From: Apostichopus japonicus
Taxonomy: Eukaryota; Echinodermata; Holothuroidea; Aspidochirotida; Stichopodidae
NCBI RefSeq assembly: GCF_037975245.1
Contig: NC_092564.1
Span: 7,539,984 to 7,603,983, forward strand
Length of the DNA: 64,000 nucleotides
Reading direction: 5' to 3'
Both the position numbers and the translations under genes were made by a program. Of the stretch, positions 20,519 to 35,800 are shown in pieces; positions within the stretch are counted from its first letter, which is position 1; each line of letters opens with the position of its first letter. Under the pieces are notes generated by a model. It was not told where the DNA came from, did no database searches, and saw nothing but the letters and a program-made list of their open reading frames with translations.

Positions 20519-23500
20519 CTATAAAAACAAAAGAAAAGAAGACATCAAATGATTTTATATTTTAGATGTCACAGAAAAAGGAATCCAGAGTTGCAAAAAG
20601 GGTAATCATTTGAAGGTTGCATGAATTTTGATCACAATAGAAAAGCCCAAGTGTCGTTGCTTTTGGCAACTCTCTATACAGCTTTACCAATACAATCCAG
20701 TATAATACGATTCGTTGGCTCAACTTCATCAAACGGTGCGTTTCAATGCTGCAGCTCTTTCCATACCAGTATAACAATACTAATTACAGTAGTAACTTTA
20801 CAATAGTCTGCCAGGTGTATTGTTAGAAATAACCTATCAACCAGTGATGAGCTAACCTTACTCCTCAGTGAACATCAAGAGATTTGCTGATTACCAAAAC
20901 TTCTATAGGATTTGAACCGATGAAAAACCTGAGTCGAAAAACACAATCTATGCACTTTCGGGTGCTAGAATAAGAAGGAAGTTCACTGACTGTTGGGATC
21001 GGGGTCATTGAGCGTGCACAGTGTTAAAAGATAAGCACTTCTCTCTAGGCATGTTAGTGTCAGAGTGCTGAGGTTGTGAGGAGACAGGTAAACAATGAGT
21101 GAAGTCAATACAAGGTTTTCAGACTTCCAACTCCCTTGAGTTTGACTTATCTTTGACATACACAAAAATAGTAGTAGGGTTCTGGTTGATCTACATGCGA
21201 CTATGAAGCTCATCCAAAGTGTTTGGAGGTTTGCAGACTTTGGTCTCCATTGATTATCAAATGAGCTATGACCTACATGAAAAGAAGACTTACAAGGTGT
21301 GTAGGATACAGGCTTTACAGATTGCAGCATTGATGATAATACTTCTTGGGTGGTTTTTTTCTTCACCTGCTTAAAGAATTCATGCTGGAGAAGCTCTGCT
21401 GCACTGGGTCTAAATTAGAAATAAATTTAAAAGAAAAAAAAAAAGAATAAAAAAGATATGTGTAATATTTTTCACAATCTGTAAGTGACCAGGACCATTG
21501 AATCAAATCACTCAGTAAGATGCATTTTGCCTATTTAACACTTTACAAACTCCAAATCTTACTTAAACTGCATTCTACATGGTGCCATGGTTCTTTTCCT
21601 CCATGTTTGGGTGGGTGCTAGTATCTATGTAATTTCCTTTGAATTTCTACATGGTGCCATGGTTGTTCCACCATGCATGGGTGGGTGCTAGTATCTATGT
21701 AATTTCTACATGGTGCCATGGTTGTTCCTCCGTGCATGGGTGGGTGCTAGTATCTATGCAATTTCTTTTGCATTCTACAATGACTATGAATGAAACTTTA
21801 TGCCCTATGCAAGATGAGCTTATAGCCTTAAACATAATAGTAAATTCAAACTTTCCCTGACTGAGTTAGGTAGCGGTCTATATCTTTATGGGAGGGGCAG
21901 AGGCAGAGGCAAAATATGGACTTTATAGAGGAGGGATAGAAGCCCTGGGATCAATTGTGTGTACGCAGCGCTATTTGATGGCAGCTCTACACATCTTACT
22001 CGTAAAAGTTTCGTATTTATCTATCAAGATAGCATTTTCTGTGTAATGTACTTTCATACTTGTTAGCGTTACCATCCTGGAGTTTATTGGATTATTCAAT
22101 TTTGGCAAGTTGTGGCTGGATTTTGGAATAATCTTGAATATTTCTATTGCCTTCCAAAGGATCATTGCAAATTCTGCCTATGCACTTTACTTCCATGGCT
22201 TTTCGCATTGCATACTCTAGTAGCGTTCTCCATTCTTTAAGGTACCTGGTAAAGGAATCTGTGACTACTCAGCCATGTAAAAGACCTTTTGTTGATACCT
22301 TTCGTTTAAGGAGGCAACGAACAAGGAGAGGAACAAAAGCTGGTTACAGGTTTAAAAGACCTATTCTATCTTTGGTCAATGTTAGATCTTGTCAACAGAA
22401 AACTGTAAGTAACATTATTGTGTCGAGGGGAGTGGATTTTACCAATCTTGTTGATCTTTCTTCCTTACAAAGCGCTCCTTACAAAATCAATGATAATGAT
22501 GACCGTTTCATTCAAACTTTGATACGTCCAAGATTTTATCGCCACACACAGACTAGTAAAACTGTAACTAGCATTAATCTTGTTGTAATCAATTGCAAAG
22601 ATGAATCTAAGGGCCCTGATCCTCAACCATTATCTGTTTGTTTGATTAATGTTCGATCAGTTAAAAACAAAGCTGTGTCAGTTGCCGACTATGTTTCCTC
22701 AGAGAAAATTGATGTCCTAGCAATTACTGAGACATGGCTAAGGGAACCAACAGACAACCATACATTACGCAATCTTGTTCCTAATGGTTATGATTTTAAG
22801 CATATACCTCGTCAAGCTAACAGGCCTGGTGGAGGTGTTTACTTTTGACAAATTTTTTATCTTTTGCTGTAAAGCGATTTAGAGCAATTTTTTAATTGAA
22901 TAAGGCGCTATATAAATCTTGTGTAATAATAATAATAATAATAATCATTGAAATCCCATGTACAAATGTGAGTAACTATTGTTCCATGAAGGTGACTACT
23001 GTAACTCATTAAAACAAATTGTGTAAAGCAATTTTAAAGGATCATAATTCACTCTCTCATTGAATACTATATAGTTGCTATGTAGAAAAAAACAGCTATA
23101 AATCTTAATATTCTAATATTACGAGCAACTTGACCATTTTCGTATAGCATCTTGCAATACCATATACTGGAAATATTGTGCCCTGACAAAATCAATTTTT
23201 GTTACTACTAAAGAAGGAAGATGATATCCAACCTCTTGTTAGGATCGTGCCTCAGACAGACTTCAATGAAATTGTGAAATTCTGCCGAAAATTGTCTGTT
23301 GTATGGGTTTGGTTCATTCCCAAGGGTAGGATATGAGCTACCCCCAATGCCACTGTCTCTTCTGGTCTGACTGTCACTGGTGTCGCCCTCGCTGTCACGT
23401 AGTGTCACGCTGTCCAGCAGCTTAGGAGTGGTGCTGTTTATTTTCTCCAGTAACATCTAAGTTCAAAAGTATACATGTACTTGTGTATGTACATAAATAC

Positions 23501-23778
23501 ACATAACACATATATATGATATCATCAGTATGTAAATTTTGAAAGACAATGCGTTGGAAAAATAAGATAAATGAAAAAACATTCACCAAGATTTGACACA
23601 GGTCTGGCACTGTGTATGGAGACGCCCTTTACCTACTAAGCTATGGGTACAAAATGATACGCCCATTGGTTTTTCGAAACCAGTAAAGGGCAATGGTATC
23701 CTTTACCGTAGGCATATCCACATATGGATCGATTTGGTACTTTATAGCTGGGTGGAGAAATAACCATTGCTAAACTCT

Positions 23779-23813
<35 letters not shown>

Positions 23814-26800
23814 TATTCATATTTTACCCTTTATACATTTACATAATTGATATATCTAAAAAGTTAATAATTTCAAAAGTAATTTCAGTACATAATTTCA
23901 GAAAACTGTTTAGCACTCGTTTACAACAAGTTTGCTTCGAATAAAATATAAGAAATCGAAACCTGCTGTACTAAGAAAGCACAGTGACTCAAAAAGGACA
24001 TTAATATTAAAATTGTTACCTTGAAATTTCTACTTCTTTTCCCCCTAATATTCTTCATTACATGTGTATTTTTTATTCAAAAATTCCAATTTTTCAATGA
24101 CAACATTTTTTAACATTTTTATACATGTCAAAAGTGCTTGAGTATCAACATGTTTATTGGAAATATCAACAGATTTAATTCAAAAGTATGACTATTAATA
24201 TAAATTTATCTCTAATGTACCTACTGGGCCAGCATAAAGCCAGGACTAAGACAGAATACAACCACAGACTATTTCTTTCACAAATTTTTTTTATGAACAC
24301 CAGCAATGCCAGCCATTCAATACCGAAAGACAAAAGAAAAGTATATGCCGATTTCTAAACATGCTTAAAAAAATATGAATTTACCTTCATGGGCACCATA
24401 TCAGAGAATGGAATGCATCCATTAGCAAGTTCGCACGCTGTGATGCCCAAACTGTATATGTCAGATCTTGAGTCATAGCCCAGTAAATTCTTGAAACCAA
24501 CAAAGCAAAATGAATTAGACATAGAAACAACAACCTGCGAGAACTGAACAAAACTGAAACAAAATTTCAACTGCATATATATATCACATACAGTGAAGAT
24601 TGTTAAAAAAAAAACACACACATATTATCAGCACTTTAAATCTCTCAATATGTAACATATATATAGATATCTATATAGATATCTATATATATATATCTAT
24701 ATATATATCTCATATATATATATATCTATATATATATCTATATCTATATATATATATGAGATATACATATATAATGTACTTTTTACTTAAGAAAATACAA
24801 AACACACATATTTTAATCTTAGATAAGGCAAGGGTTGGAGTGAGGTTTTCAACTTGATCTTCCTATTTGGTTCCGTCTTACCAGTAACGTGGGGGCCAAA
24901 ATAAAATGTCACTAGTGTACGTCCGCACGATAGATAAACTGGGCTGGAAAAAGCTCCAGTACTTACTCCAGCTTCAAGGCTTGATGTGCATGGCACGGTT
25001 GGTCAATAGGTTTCACCATCAAATTGTGTGACTCATTTTCAGTATTCAAGGAAAACGTTAATCTAAACTCTGCATCCAGTGTGCCTTAAACGTTTTTTAC
25101 ACCTAACATAGGCAGGCCTGATAACCCTCAGGCCCTGAGACGAATATGGTATAAATTAATGTATCTTTATTTACATATTATGCCTAGGGAAAAATAGAGA
25201 CTTCAAAAAGGGGACCACGTGACATAATTATCCCGGGAGCCCGACCTGGCTTTCAGTTCCCCCTTTCTGGAGTCAATGCTGCAAGTACCTGTTCTAAGGT
25301 CTCTGGTGCCAGCCAGTGAAGGTTCTGGACAGTGTTGGCTGGAAAATCGTGTATTGCTCGTAACCTTTGACCTTCTCGTATCATGCTGATAGCGGTGCGG
25401 AAACCACTTAGGTAGACACCCCCAGACCGAGATAGAAAGATGTGGCTTGCCTTGATACTCCTTTGAAATTACAAGAGAGATTTTCCTGGTGAAAATAAAG
25501 GTCTACGGACATCTATGAACAACATTTTCCTAATCACTCTAATAGGCATTAGAGATCATGAAAATAGCTGCAACTCATGGGGATCAAAATTCATAACAGA
25601 AGTCTTTTCTCAATTTTAGTTTTACTTAAGAATGAACATAAGCTAATTACGCACATTGATGATGTACAGGGAGTGACTGCCTCATTTTCTGTTATGCTGT
25701 TCCTTTTTTTCAAGGACACTAAACACAGGTTTGTGGGCCTAGGGAAATTTTTTGAAAATTTTTCTTGTCTTATTTGAAAAGAGGAACATCACATTCTTTA
25801 AATGATATGTGTGGGCTTGTACAACTAGGGGGTTAACTTAATTAAGGGCTAGAATAAGAGAAGTTTGATGAGCGCAACAATCCACATATTTAATGAGTTT
25901 CTCAGATTTATCAAAACTTCAAATGAGTGTATCTTGGAAACCAAAAGAGCTTCTCGAAAAATTCCAACAGCTTTTGAATGAGATTTTATCACACACAACA
26001 AATATGCTGATATGGGGCAAATTGGCTAGGTGTCCATAGTACTTTAAGTAACAGCTCACATGATCACTGGTGTGATCATTCTTACCTATTGACCTCTTTG
26101 ACCTTTGACCTCCACAGATTTCAAACAGGTTCTTATACTCCAAAAGTTGCAGATCTGCATATCAATTTTTTAGTTTAAAAGCTGCATTTTTTGAGATATT
26201 GTGCCAGGGAAAAATTATTAGGGGGATTTGTGGTTGGTCTTACTTTTTAGTTGCCTGAACAGCAAATTTGGTTGTTCCAAAACTTGAGGCAAAATAACGA
26301 AGAACAACCAATCTGTACACAATAGGAGAGATGTATAGGTTTGGTTTGGTGAATAGAACACCAATATGTACATTGTAGGAGAGATGTATAGGTTTGGTGA
26401 ATAGAACACCAATATGTACATTGTAGGAGGGATGTATAGGTTTGGTGAATAGAACACCAATATGTACACTGTTAGTTTTTCCTAAAATCTTGTTATTATA
26501 TATGAATGGAGTGACACCAATTCGGTGGTTATTTATTAGAGATGGCCTTTATAGGTTTGTTTCATTTTTGCTTCATTTAGAGTTTTAATAATTTTCAATA
26601 TGGCGAACCTGTTGTTGGGTTATACAGAGCCTACACGTGTGCCATATCTAGCCTACCTACTGTACACGTCATATATTGTGTTAAGATCACGTAGCATATT
26701 TCCGAAGAGCATGGGTGGGAAAGTTGCACTGTGTCTGTATAAAGATATCGTCATGCATGTACGGGCATTTATGTAGAGTATATTTGGCGTCAAGGGCGTA

Positions 26801-29800
26801 GGAACCGGGGGGGCTGGGGGGCGCCAGCCCCCCCAGTGAAAAATGTGGAGGGGCGGAAGTATCATTCCGCCCCCCGCTTCGCAAGTCAGAAAACCCCTTT
26901 TTCCTTTCCAAATGAGAAAAAAATCTAATTTAGAGCACCAAATTGCATCTAAGGTCAGGTGAAAATGCAAAATTATATACAAAATGGAGTGGGTGGGTTG
27001 AAGTGTGCTATATTGCACCAAATTGCATCTGAGGCCACCTGGAAATGCAAAAAAAATCCAAAGGGGAGGGGGACACCCCCTCCCCTTATACCCCTCCCCC
27101 AGGCCGGCCATCCGTCTTCAGCCCCCCCACTCAAAAGTACCTTCCTACGCCACTGTTTGGCGTGTATTGTGTTGAGGAGCAGTATTGTAGCTCTGCAAGT
27201 AAGATAATTACGGAAATGTGGAGGACTAGGGATGACCTTGGGGTTTACAACCTAGTAATGTGGGCGGTAGTAGTACTAGGATTATAGTTTATGTGTCCTC
27301 ATGCAGCTCTACGCACTTGGCTACATTTGAAAGGGGGCCTGTGAAGGGCGCGTATAAGTATACTGTGTTGCTGAGTCAGTACAGTTTACGTTAATAATAA
27401 TAATAATAATTTATTTAATAAAGCGTTAAATCCACAAAAGTGCTCTAAAACGCTATGTAACAGTAAAAATAAATATATGACACATAATATGTAGTAAAAC
27501 TGCAGAATAAAATACAATATAGATGAGTATGAAGAATAAAAAGCATGTACGTTTGACTGTGTTGGAGTACTGCACATGAATAGAGTTGAATACACAGTTT
27601 ATATATTGCAGTAATGCTGTCTAAATAGGTAGGTTTTCAGCTTCGACTTGAATGTTGTTAGACTAGAAACAGTCCTGAGTTCAGCTGGCAGCCCATTCCA
27701 GAGGCGTGGCCCAGCCATGCATAATGCTCTGTTCCGATAGCTGTTTGTCTTGGTGATCGGCACCTCCAGACGACTCTGACCAGCAGACCGTAGGGCTCTT
27801 GTTGGCTGATAAGGGCGGATGAGATTGTGCAGGTATTTGTTTATTCAGTGAATTCATCTTAAAGTGATATACAATTTCAACAGTTATAATATTTAAACCG
27901 TAGTTAATGAAATGGGGTTCTGTGAGTGAAACATGTAGTCATATGTTTGCATTCTGTACTATGTGGCACACCTCTGTGAGGTCGGAGGTATTTAGTATGT
28001 ATTGTAATTACTTTGTTTGCTTTCATATGGGAGTGCTGTACTTGAGATGTGTATGTGTAGTTGTGTAGTTTAGATCCTCCTGCAAAAAGGAACTCGCGAA
28101 GAAGCCTCATTGGGTTATCAAAGCCGCAAGCTGAATGAAGTCAGTCTCTTACATTCATATTTAACGTCCTGGATGATTATGAATTGTCAATTGTCAACAA
28201 CTCTGTAACTGGACGACATACATTAATCTTGGAGTGACTCGAACCGGGGACCTTATGATTGGAAGGCACCGACGTTAACCACTGAGCTAACACTCCCTGA
28301 GCTAACACCCACTGAGCTAACACTCCCACGTATGTTTCCATTTTCTATGTTTTAACTTATTTTAGTTTTGACTGCACTAGATACTGGTTGCAGTTTTGCC
28401 AGGAGAGGTTTCGTGTTTTATATTGTAATTGTGTTATATTAACTTATTATTTTATCTTCATAAACTGATCCTCTATAAACTGTCTCAGTACACAGATACA
28501 ATCAAAGGGTGACTCCACCCAAACAGTAACTAACAACATCATGCTTGGATTAACATCAATGAAGACCAAAGAACCCAAATGGAATGCTTTGTGAGTACTC
28601 ACAATAGTCTCTTGAATAACACTGAATATACTTAAATGAATTGAATATGGTTCAGTTTACAAGATGGCTGCATTTCAGCAACCTTTAGGTTGGATTCTGG
28701 CTTATATAAGACTAATTATTATTATCATTATTATTAAAGAGCGCACGTACTGTACACTACAACACAGTATTTACCTAAAATTGCCAATGCAATAATACAT
28801 TCGTTCTCAACTTTGGACAAAAATTTAAATATCAAAATGAAATAGTCAAGGGGGAAAAAAATTGCAAAACTGTAGTTTAAAGGAATAATCTGATCTGGGG
28901 AGAAAACAATTTTTCACAAAGAAAGTGAAAATACTCCACATTACTAGATGAAAAGCCCATCTCTGCATATCTAAGCCCTAATATAATAAACCAAAATTAT
29001 TTTCCTGTACTTGGTAATAAGTCGATTCTGAGTCGAGTGGGGACCCGTGGCCATCCATGCCAGACGGCCACTGCATTCCTTTAGTATTATAGAGCTCTAC
29101 AAACCTGGTTGTTCCTATTGACCAAAACCTCTCTTTAAATCAACAGACTTTAACACCACCATTTCCACTTGTTTCAGTATGATATGTTATTTCAAAGGTT
29201 TAGTCTTTTCTACCTTGTGATCTTGTGAAAACTCTCATAATTTCACTCCTTGCTAAGAGAATTGAATACTGTGCATCTCTCTGTACAACAGTATTAATGC
29301 TAGTCTCATCAATAAACTACAAAATAGTGCTGCCAGAGTTATTTATAGCCGTGGAAGAAGGGATGATGACTCCATCATTTGTAAGAAGTTGCACTGGCTC
29401 CTTGTGAAAGATTGATAAATTACTTTAAAATCCTGCTACCTTAAGAACCTTATTATTGTATAAGTTTATAACTGTTTTTGCCTGTTTCTTCCTATAGTGA
29501 ACATGGAGCAGCCACTAGCCACAAGAGAAAGAGAAAGAGCTGCTGATGATCCACTTCTTTAGATATACAATGTATCAAGATTAAAAGGGAGTTTTGACAT
29601 TTTGACTCCTGACGACATGAAATTGGCGGTTGATATCCCCAAAAGTAAGAAGGTGTTATGACTTAATATTCAATATTCAATTATTGAGTATGAGGATTGT
29701 CCAAATCTGTTCTGTTTCACAAGCAAGGCATCAAACATACCCACACATATTATAACTCATCCCCACCAACCAAGGTACAAGAACAGCATTACCATCCTCT

Positions 29801-32800
29801 CCCAAACCTTTTCATACAATCAAATTATAACTCACCAACACCAACCAAGGTACCATCCTCTCCCAAACATTTGCATGCCATCATATTATAAACCAAGGTA
29901 CCATCCTCTCATCAACCTTTGCATGTCATCATATTATAACTCACTCCCTCAAACCAAGGTAACATCCTCTCATCAACCTTTGCATGCCATCATATTATAA
30001 CTCACTCCCTCCAACCAAGGTACCCTCCACTCATCAACATTTGCATGTCATCATATTATTACTCACTCCCTCCAACCAAGGTACCCTCTCTCATCAACCT
30101 TTGCATGTCATATTAAAAGTCACTCCCTCCAACCAAGGTAACATCCTCTAATCAACCTTTGCATGCCATCATATTATAACTCACTCCCTCCAACCAAGGT
30201 ACCCTCCTCATTTGCATGTCATCATATTATAACTCACTCCCTCCAACCAAGGTACCATCCTCTCCCAAACATTTGCATGTCATCATATTGTAACTCACCC
30301 CCACCAACAAAGGTACCATTCTCTCCCAAACATTTGCATGTCATCATATTATAACTCACTCCCTCCAACCAAGGTACCATCCTCTCATTAACCTTTGCAT
30401 GCCATCATATTATAACTCGCTCCCTCCAATCAAGGTACCCTCCTCTCATCAACATTTGCATGTCATCATATTATAACTCACTCCCTCCAACCAAGGTACC
30501 ATCCTCTCATCAACCTTTGCATGCCATCATATTATAACTCACTCCCTCCAACCAAGGTACCATCCTCTCATCAACATTTGCATGTCATCATATTATAACT
30601 CACTCCCTCCAACCAAGGAACCCTCCTCATGTGCATGTCATCATATTGTAACTCACTCCCTCCAACCAAGGTAACATCCTCTAATCAACCTTTGCATGCC
30701 ATCATATTATAACTCACTCCCTCCAAACAAGGTACCCTCCTCATTTGCATGTCATCATATTATAACTCACTCCCTCCAACCAAGGTACCATCCTCTCCCA
30801 AACATTTGCATGTCATCATATTGTAACTCACCCCCACCAACAAAGGTACCATCCTCTCCAAAACATTTGCATGTCATCATATTATAACTCACTCCCTCCA
30901 AACATGGTACCATCCTCTCATCAACATTTGCATGTCATCATATTATAACTCACTCCCTCCAACCAAGGTAACATCCTCTAATCAACCTTTGCATGTCTTC
31001 ATATTATAATTCACTCCCTCCAACAAAGGTAACATCCTCTCATCAACCATCGCATGTCATCATATTATAACTCACTCCCTCCAACCAAGGTTCCCTCCTC
31101 TCATCAACATTTGCATGTCATCATATTATAACTCACTCCCTCCAACCAAGGTTCCCTCCTCTCATCAACATTTGCATGTCATCATATTATAACTCACTCC
31201 CTCCAACAAAGGTAACATCCTCTCATCAACCTTCGCATGTCATCATATTATAACTCACTCCCTCCAACCAAGGTAGCATCCTCTAATCAACCTTTGCATG
31301 CCATCATATTATAACTCACTCCCTCCAACCAAGGTAACATCCTCTCATCAACATTTGCATGTCATCATATTATAACTCACTCCCTCCAACCAAGGTAACA
31401 TCCTCTCATCAACCTTTGCATGTCATCATATTATAACTCACTCCCTCCAACCAAGGTACCCTCCTCTCATCAACCTTTGCATGTCATCATATTATAACTC
31501 ACTCCCTCAAACCAAGGTACCCTCCTCTCATCAACATTTGCATGTCATCATATTATAACTCACTCCCTCCAACCAAGGTAACATCCTCTAATCAACCTTT
31601 GCATGCCATCATATTATAACTCACTCCCTCCAACCAAGGTAACATCCTCTCATCAACCTTTGCATGTCATCATATTATAACTCACTCCCTCCAACCAAGG
31701 TAGCATCCTCTAATCAACCTTTGCATGCCATCATATTATAATTCACTCCCTCCAACCAAGGTAACATCCTCTAACCAACCTTTGCATGTCATCATATTAT
31801 AACTCACTCCCTCCAACCAAGGTAACATCCTCTCATCAACCTTTGCATGTCATCATATTATAACTCACTCCCTCCAACCAAGGTAACATCCTCTCATCAA
31901 CCTTTGCATGCCATCATATTATAACTCACTCCCTCCAACCAAGGTACCCTCCTCTCATCAACATTTGCATGCAATCATATTATAACTAGCTCCCTCCAAC
32001 CAAGGTACCCTCCTCTCATCAACATTTGCATGTCATCATATTATAACTCACTCCCTCCAACCAAGGTACCATCCTCTCATCAACCTTTGCATGCCATCAT
32101 ATTATAACTCACTCCCTCCGACCAAGGTACCATCCTCTCATCAACATTTGCATGTCATCATATTATAACTCACTCCCTCCAACCAAGGTACCATCCTCTC
32201 ATCAACCTTTGCATGCCATCATATTATAACTCACTCCCTCCAACCAAGGTACCATCCTCTCATCAACATTTGCATGTCATCATATTATAACTCACTACCT
32301 CCAACCAAGGTAACATCCTCTAATCAACGTTTACATGTCATCATATTATAACTCACTCCCTCCAACCAAGGTAACATCCTCTAATCAACCTTTGCATGCC
32401 ATCATATTATAACTCACTCCCTCCAACCAAGGTAACATCCTCTCATCAACCTTTGCATGTCATCATATTGTAACTCACTCCCTCCAACCAAGGAACCCTC
32501 CTCTCATCAACATTTGCATGTCATATTATAACTCACTCCCTCCAACCAAGGTAACATCCTCTCATCAACCTTTGCATGTCATCATATTATAACTCACTCC
32601 ATCCAACCAAGGTAGCATCCTCTAATCAACCTTTGCATGTCATCATATTATAACTCACTCCCTCCAACCAAGGTAACATCCTCTAATCAACCTTTGCATG
32701 TCATCATATTATAACTCACTCCCTCCAACCAAGGTACCCTCCACTCATCAACATTTGCATGTCATCATATTATAACTCACTCCCTCCAACCAAGGTAACA

Positions 32801-35800
32801 TCCTCTCATCAACCTTTGCATGTCATCATATTGTAACTCACTCCCTCCAACCAAGGAACCCTCCTCTCATCAACATTTGCATGTCATATTATAACTCACT
32901 CCCTCCAACCAAGGTAACATCCTCTAATCAACCTTTGCATGTCATCATATTATAACTCACTCCCTCCGACCAAGGAACCCTCCTCTCATCAACATTTGCA
33001 TGTCATATTATAACTCACTCCCTCCAACCAAGGTAACATCCTCTCATCAACCTTTGCATGCCATCATATTATAACTCACTCCCTCCAACCAAGGTAACAT
33101 CCTCTAATCAACCTTTGCATGTCATCATATTATAACTCACTCCCTCCAACCAAGGTAACCTCCTCTCATCAACTTTTGCATGTCATCATATTATAACTCA
33201 CTCCCTCCAACCAAGGTAACATCCTCTAATCAACCTTTGCATGCCATCATATTATAACTCACTCCCTCCAACCAAGGTACCCTCCTCATTTGCATGTCAT
33301 CATATTATAACTCACTCCCTCCAACCAAGGTACCATCCTCTCCCAAACATTTGCATGTCATCATATTATAACTCACTCCCTCCAACCAAGGTACCATCCT
33401 CTCATCAACCTTTGCATGCCATCATATTATAACTCACTCCCTCCAACCAAGGTACCATCCTCTCCCAAACATTTGCATGCCATCATATTATAACTTACCC
33501 CCACCAACCAAGGTACCATCCTCTCATCAACCTTTGCATGCCATCATGATCATGATCACTGAAACCTAAATTACGAAGAAATGTGACATTTTCACCAGAA
33601 ACATCCAAGGCTCAAATTGTCTCCTACCTGTGGATGTAACCCATCTGGTGGATATAGTCAAGCGCCAGCAGGATATCATGAAGAATCAATGCTATTGCCG
33701 TTTCACCGAGGCCGTCTGGGAAATGCTTGTCAAGAAGATCTCTGGCTGATCCTGTAAAACAAAAGAGTGATTGTCATCAAACAGAAAAGAAATAACAAAC
33801 AAACAGGCATCAACAAAGCAAATTTTAATCAATAAACCTATGGGTCAGTGCAATGTCACAGACTCCAAATATGTCTCAAAATTAGAGTATTGATGTATGA
33901 AATGCTCAATAACAATGTTGAATACACCAAAATACACCAAATTCTGAAACAATTGTATTTATGGTTAATGATATTATAGTGATCCAGAACTGTATATAGT
34001 GGTTACATATTGCCATGAAGTCTTAAAATACAAATGACTGTGCATTACTTCTCAGATTTTACTCAAAATGAGGTTGAAAATTGATTAAACGAAAGACACT
34101 TTTCAAACGTTTTAGCAAACTGAATATTGATTAAATATCACCAAATGACTTCTGAAATCAACTCAAAAGGCTCCTTTTAAAGGAGAAATAAACCTAGCCT
34201 TTTCTGCTTAGAGAAAACCGTACTTCAACACATTGCCAACTTCTCAGCCTAACATTTCCTACGAGCCATTCAGGATAACTAAGGCAATATCTAGCCAAAT
34301 CTTTCTTCCGAAACACTTTCCAGATTCGGGAATTTTGGAAAAAAAATTGGACTTGACTGTTATCAATTCGAGCCTTAATACACAGTGTAGGAACTGAGAC
34401 AACAAGACCTAGAGATTGCTAAACAGATCGCACCTGTGGCCAACACTGGCAGTTACTATCTGATGCTAGTACTGCTAACACAAGAAACAGTTATGCGACA
34501 GAGGGGCAAGCCTGGTGCATTGTGCATTTTGTACGTTCTCTTTTCTCTGGAAACCTTTTCCCATCAGGAATAACATAATATAGTTTTCCCTTCCCTGCTC
34601 CTTCCTCCCCTTGCCTGTTTACACAACCAAATGCTTGGCACTCCGGCATTTGCACCAACTTCCGAACAATCTCCGAGAGTAAATGTACAATTCATATGCA
34701 GAGAGGGGAATTGTTTAACTAATTTTTGAAGCGCCATCCTTATTTGAAATTCACATAACGGCCGTTAACACAGTAGATGTGAAAAAAATAATGAGAACAA
34801 TTCCTGGAAATTCGGGGTAGGTAGTTTTGACTTTATTATTTCACAAAGGGTGTAATTAGTCTCTACTATGAGGTCACTGAAAAACCACAGGGTTTATTTC
34901 TAATTTAAACTAGTGATACCTGTACACCAAGTTCATGGCCATAACAATTATTAAGGTCAACTCTAACTAAAGCCATCTGGGGCAAAGGATATATACTCTA
35001 TTTGTTATCTCAGTAATGAATAGTAGTACTAATTGTTGTAAACAGATGTGATTTATCCCTCATTTTGTGACAATTTGGCAGAATTGCCAAGCAAACGTTG
35101 GTGGGATCAATGCATTCCTTAAAGCTGACCCCCAGACAGCCTTATAAATTAATCTGATCAGACTTAAATCAACTGTTTTGACCTAGTTTTCCACAGCATC
35201 AAGACCCATAGTCTTACAACTGCACACAGTTTAATTATATGCTTAGGTAACAAGTATTGTTCAGCATATTATGGTAACTATGTGGTATGTACAGTATCCT
35301 TGTAGTAATGTGTAAGCATAAGTTCATGGTAGCCTGACACACCAGCTCATTCTTTACAGAATTATGCTTCTAGGTAGATCATTGCTAGAGCGCATTAGAG
35401 CATGGTAACTATGTGGTATGTGCAGTATCTTAATAGTAATATGCAAATTGTATAAATTTATGGTAGCCTGACATACCAGCTCATTCTTTACAGAATTATG
35501 CTTCTAGGTAGATCATTGCTAGAGCGCATTAGAGCATGGTAACTATGTGGTATGTGCAGTATCTTAATAGTAATATGCAAATTGTATAAGTTTATGGTAG
35601 CCTGACATACCAGCTCATTCTTTACAGAATTATGCTTCTAGGTAGATCATTGCTAGAGCGCATTAGAGCATGGTAACTATGTGGTATGTGCAGTATCTTA
35701 ATAGTAATATGCAAATTGTATAAATTTATGGTAGCCTGACATACCAGCTCATTCTTTACAGAATTATGCTTCTAGGTAGATCACTGCTAGGGCACATTAA

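Noticed and set aside
20983-21293. Minus-strand frame continuing past STRAD exon i
   Set aside because: The GTAAGTC donor at 21293 joined to 20518 restores a STRAD-like tail ending EWDFD. The read-through has no family resemblance.
22147-22848. Host endonuclease gene
   Set aside because: INVRSVKNK and AITETWL are the LINE-type APE endonuclease signature, and a LINE 3' tail follows at once.
28260-28330. Possible functional tRNA gene
   Set aside because: The A and B boxes are present, but a second copy with the same non-tRNA flanks shows that it is a SINE head.
29747-33547. Regular repeats that at first look like a CRISPR array
   Set aside because: The 61-bp units are head-to-tail with no unique spacers, in an intron of an animal gene; this is a minisatellite.
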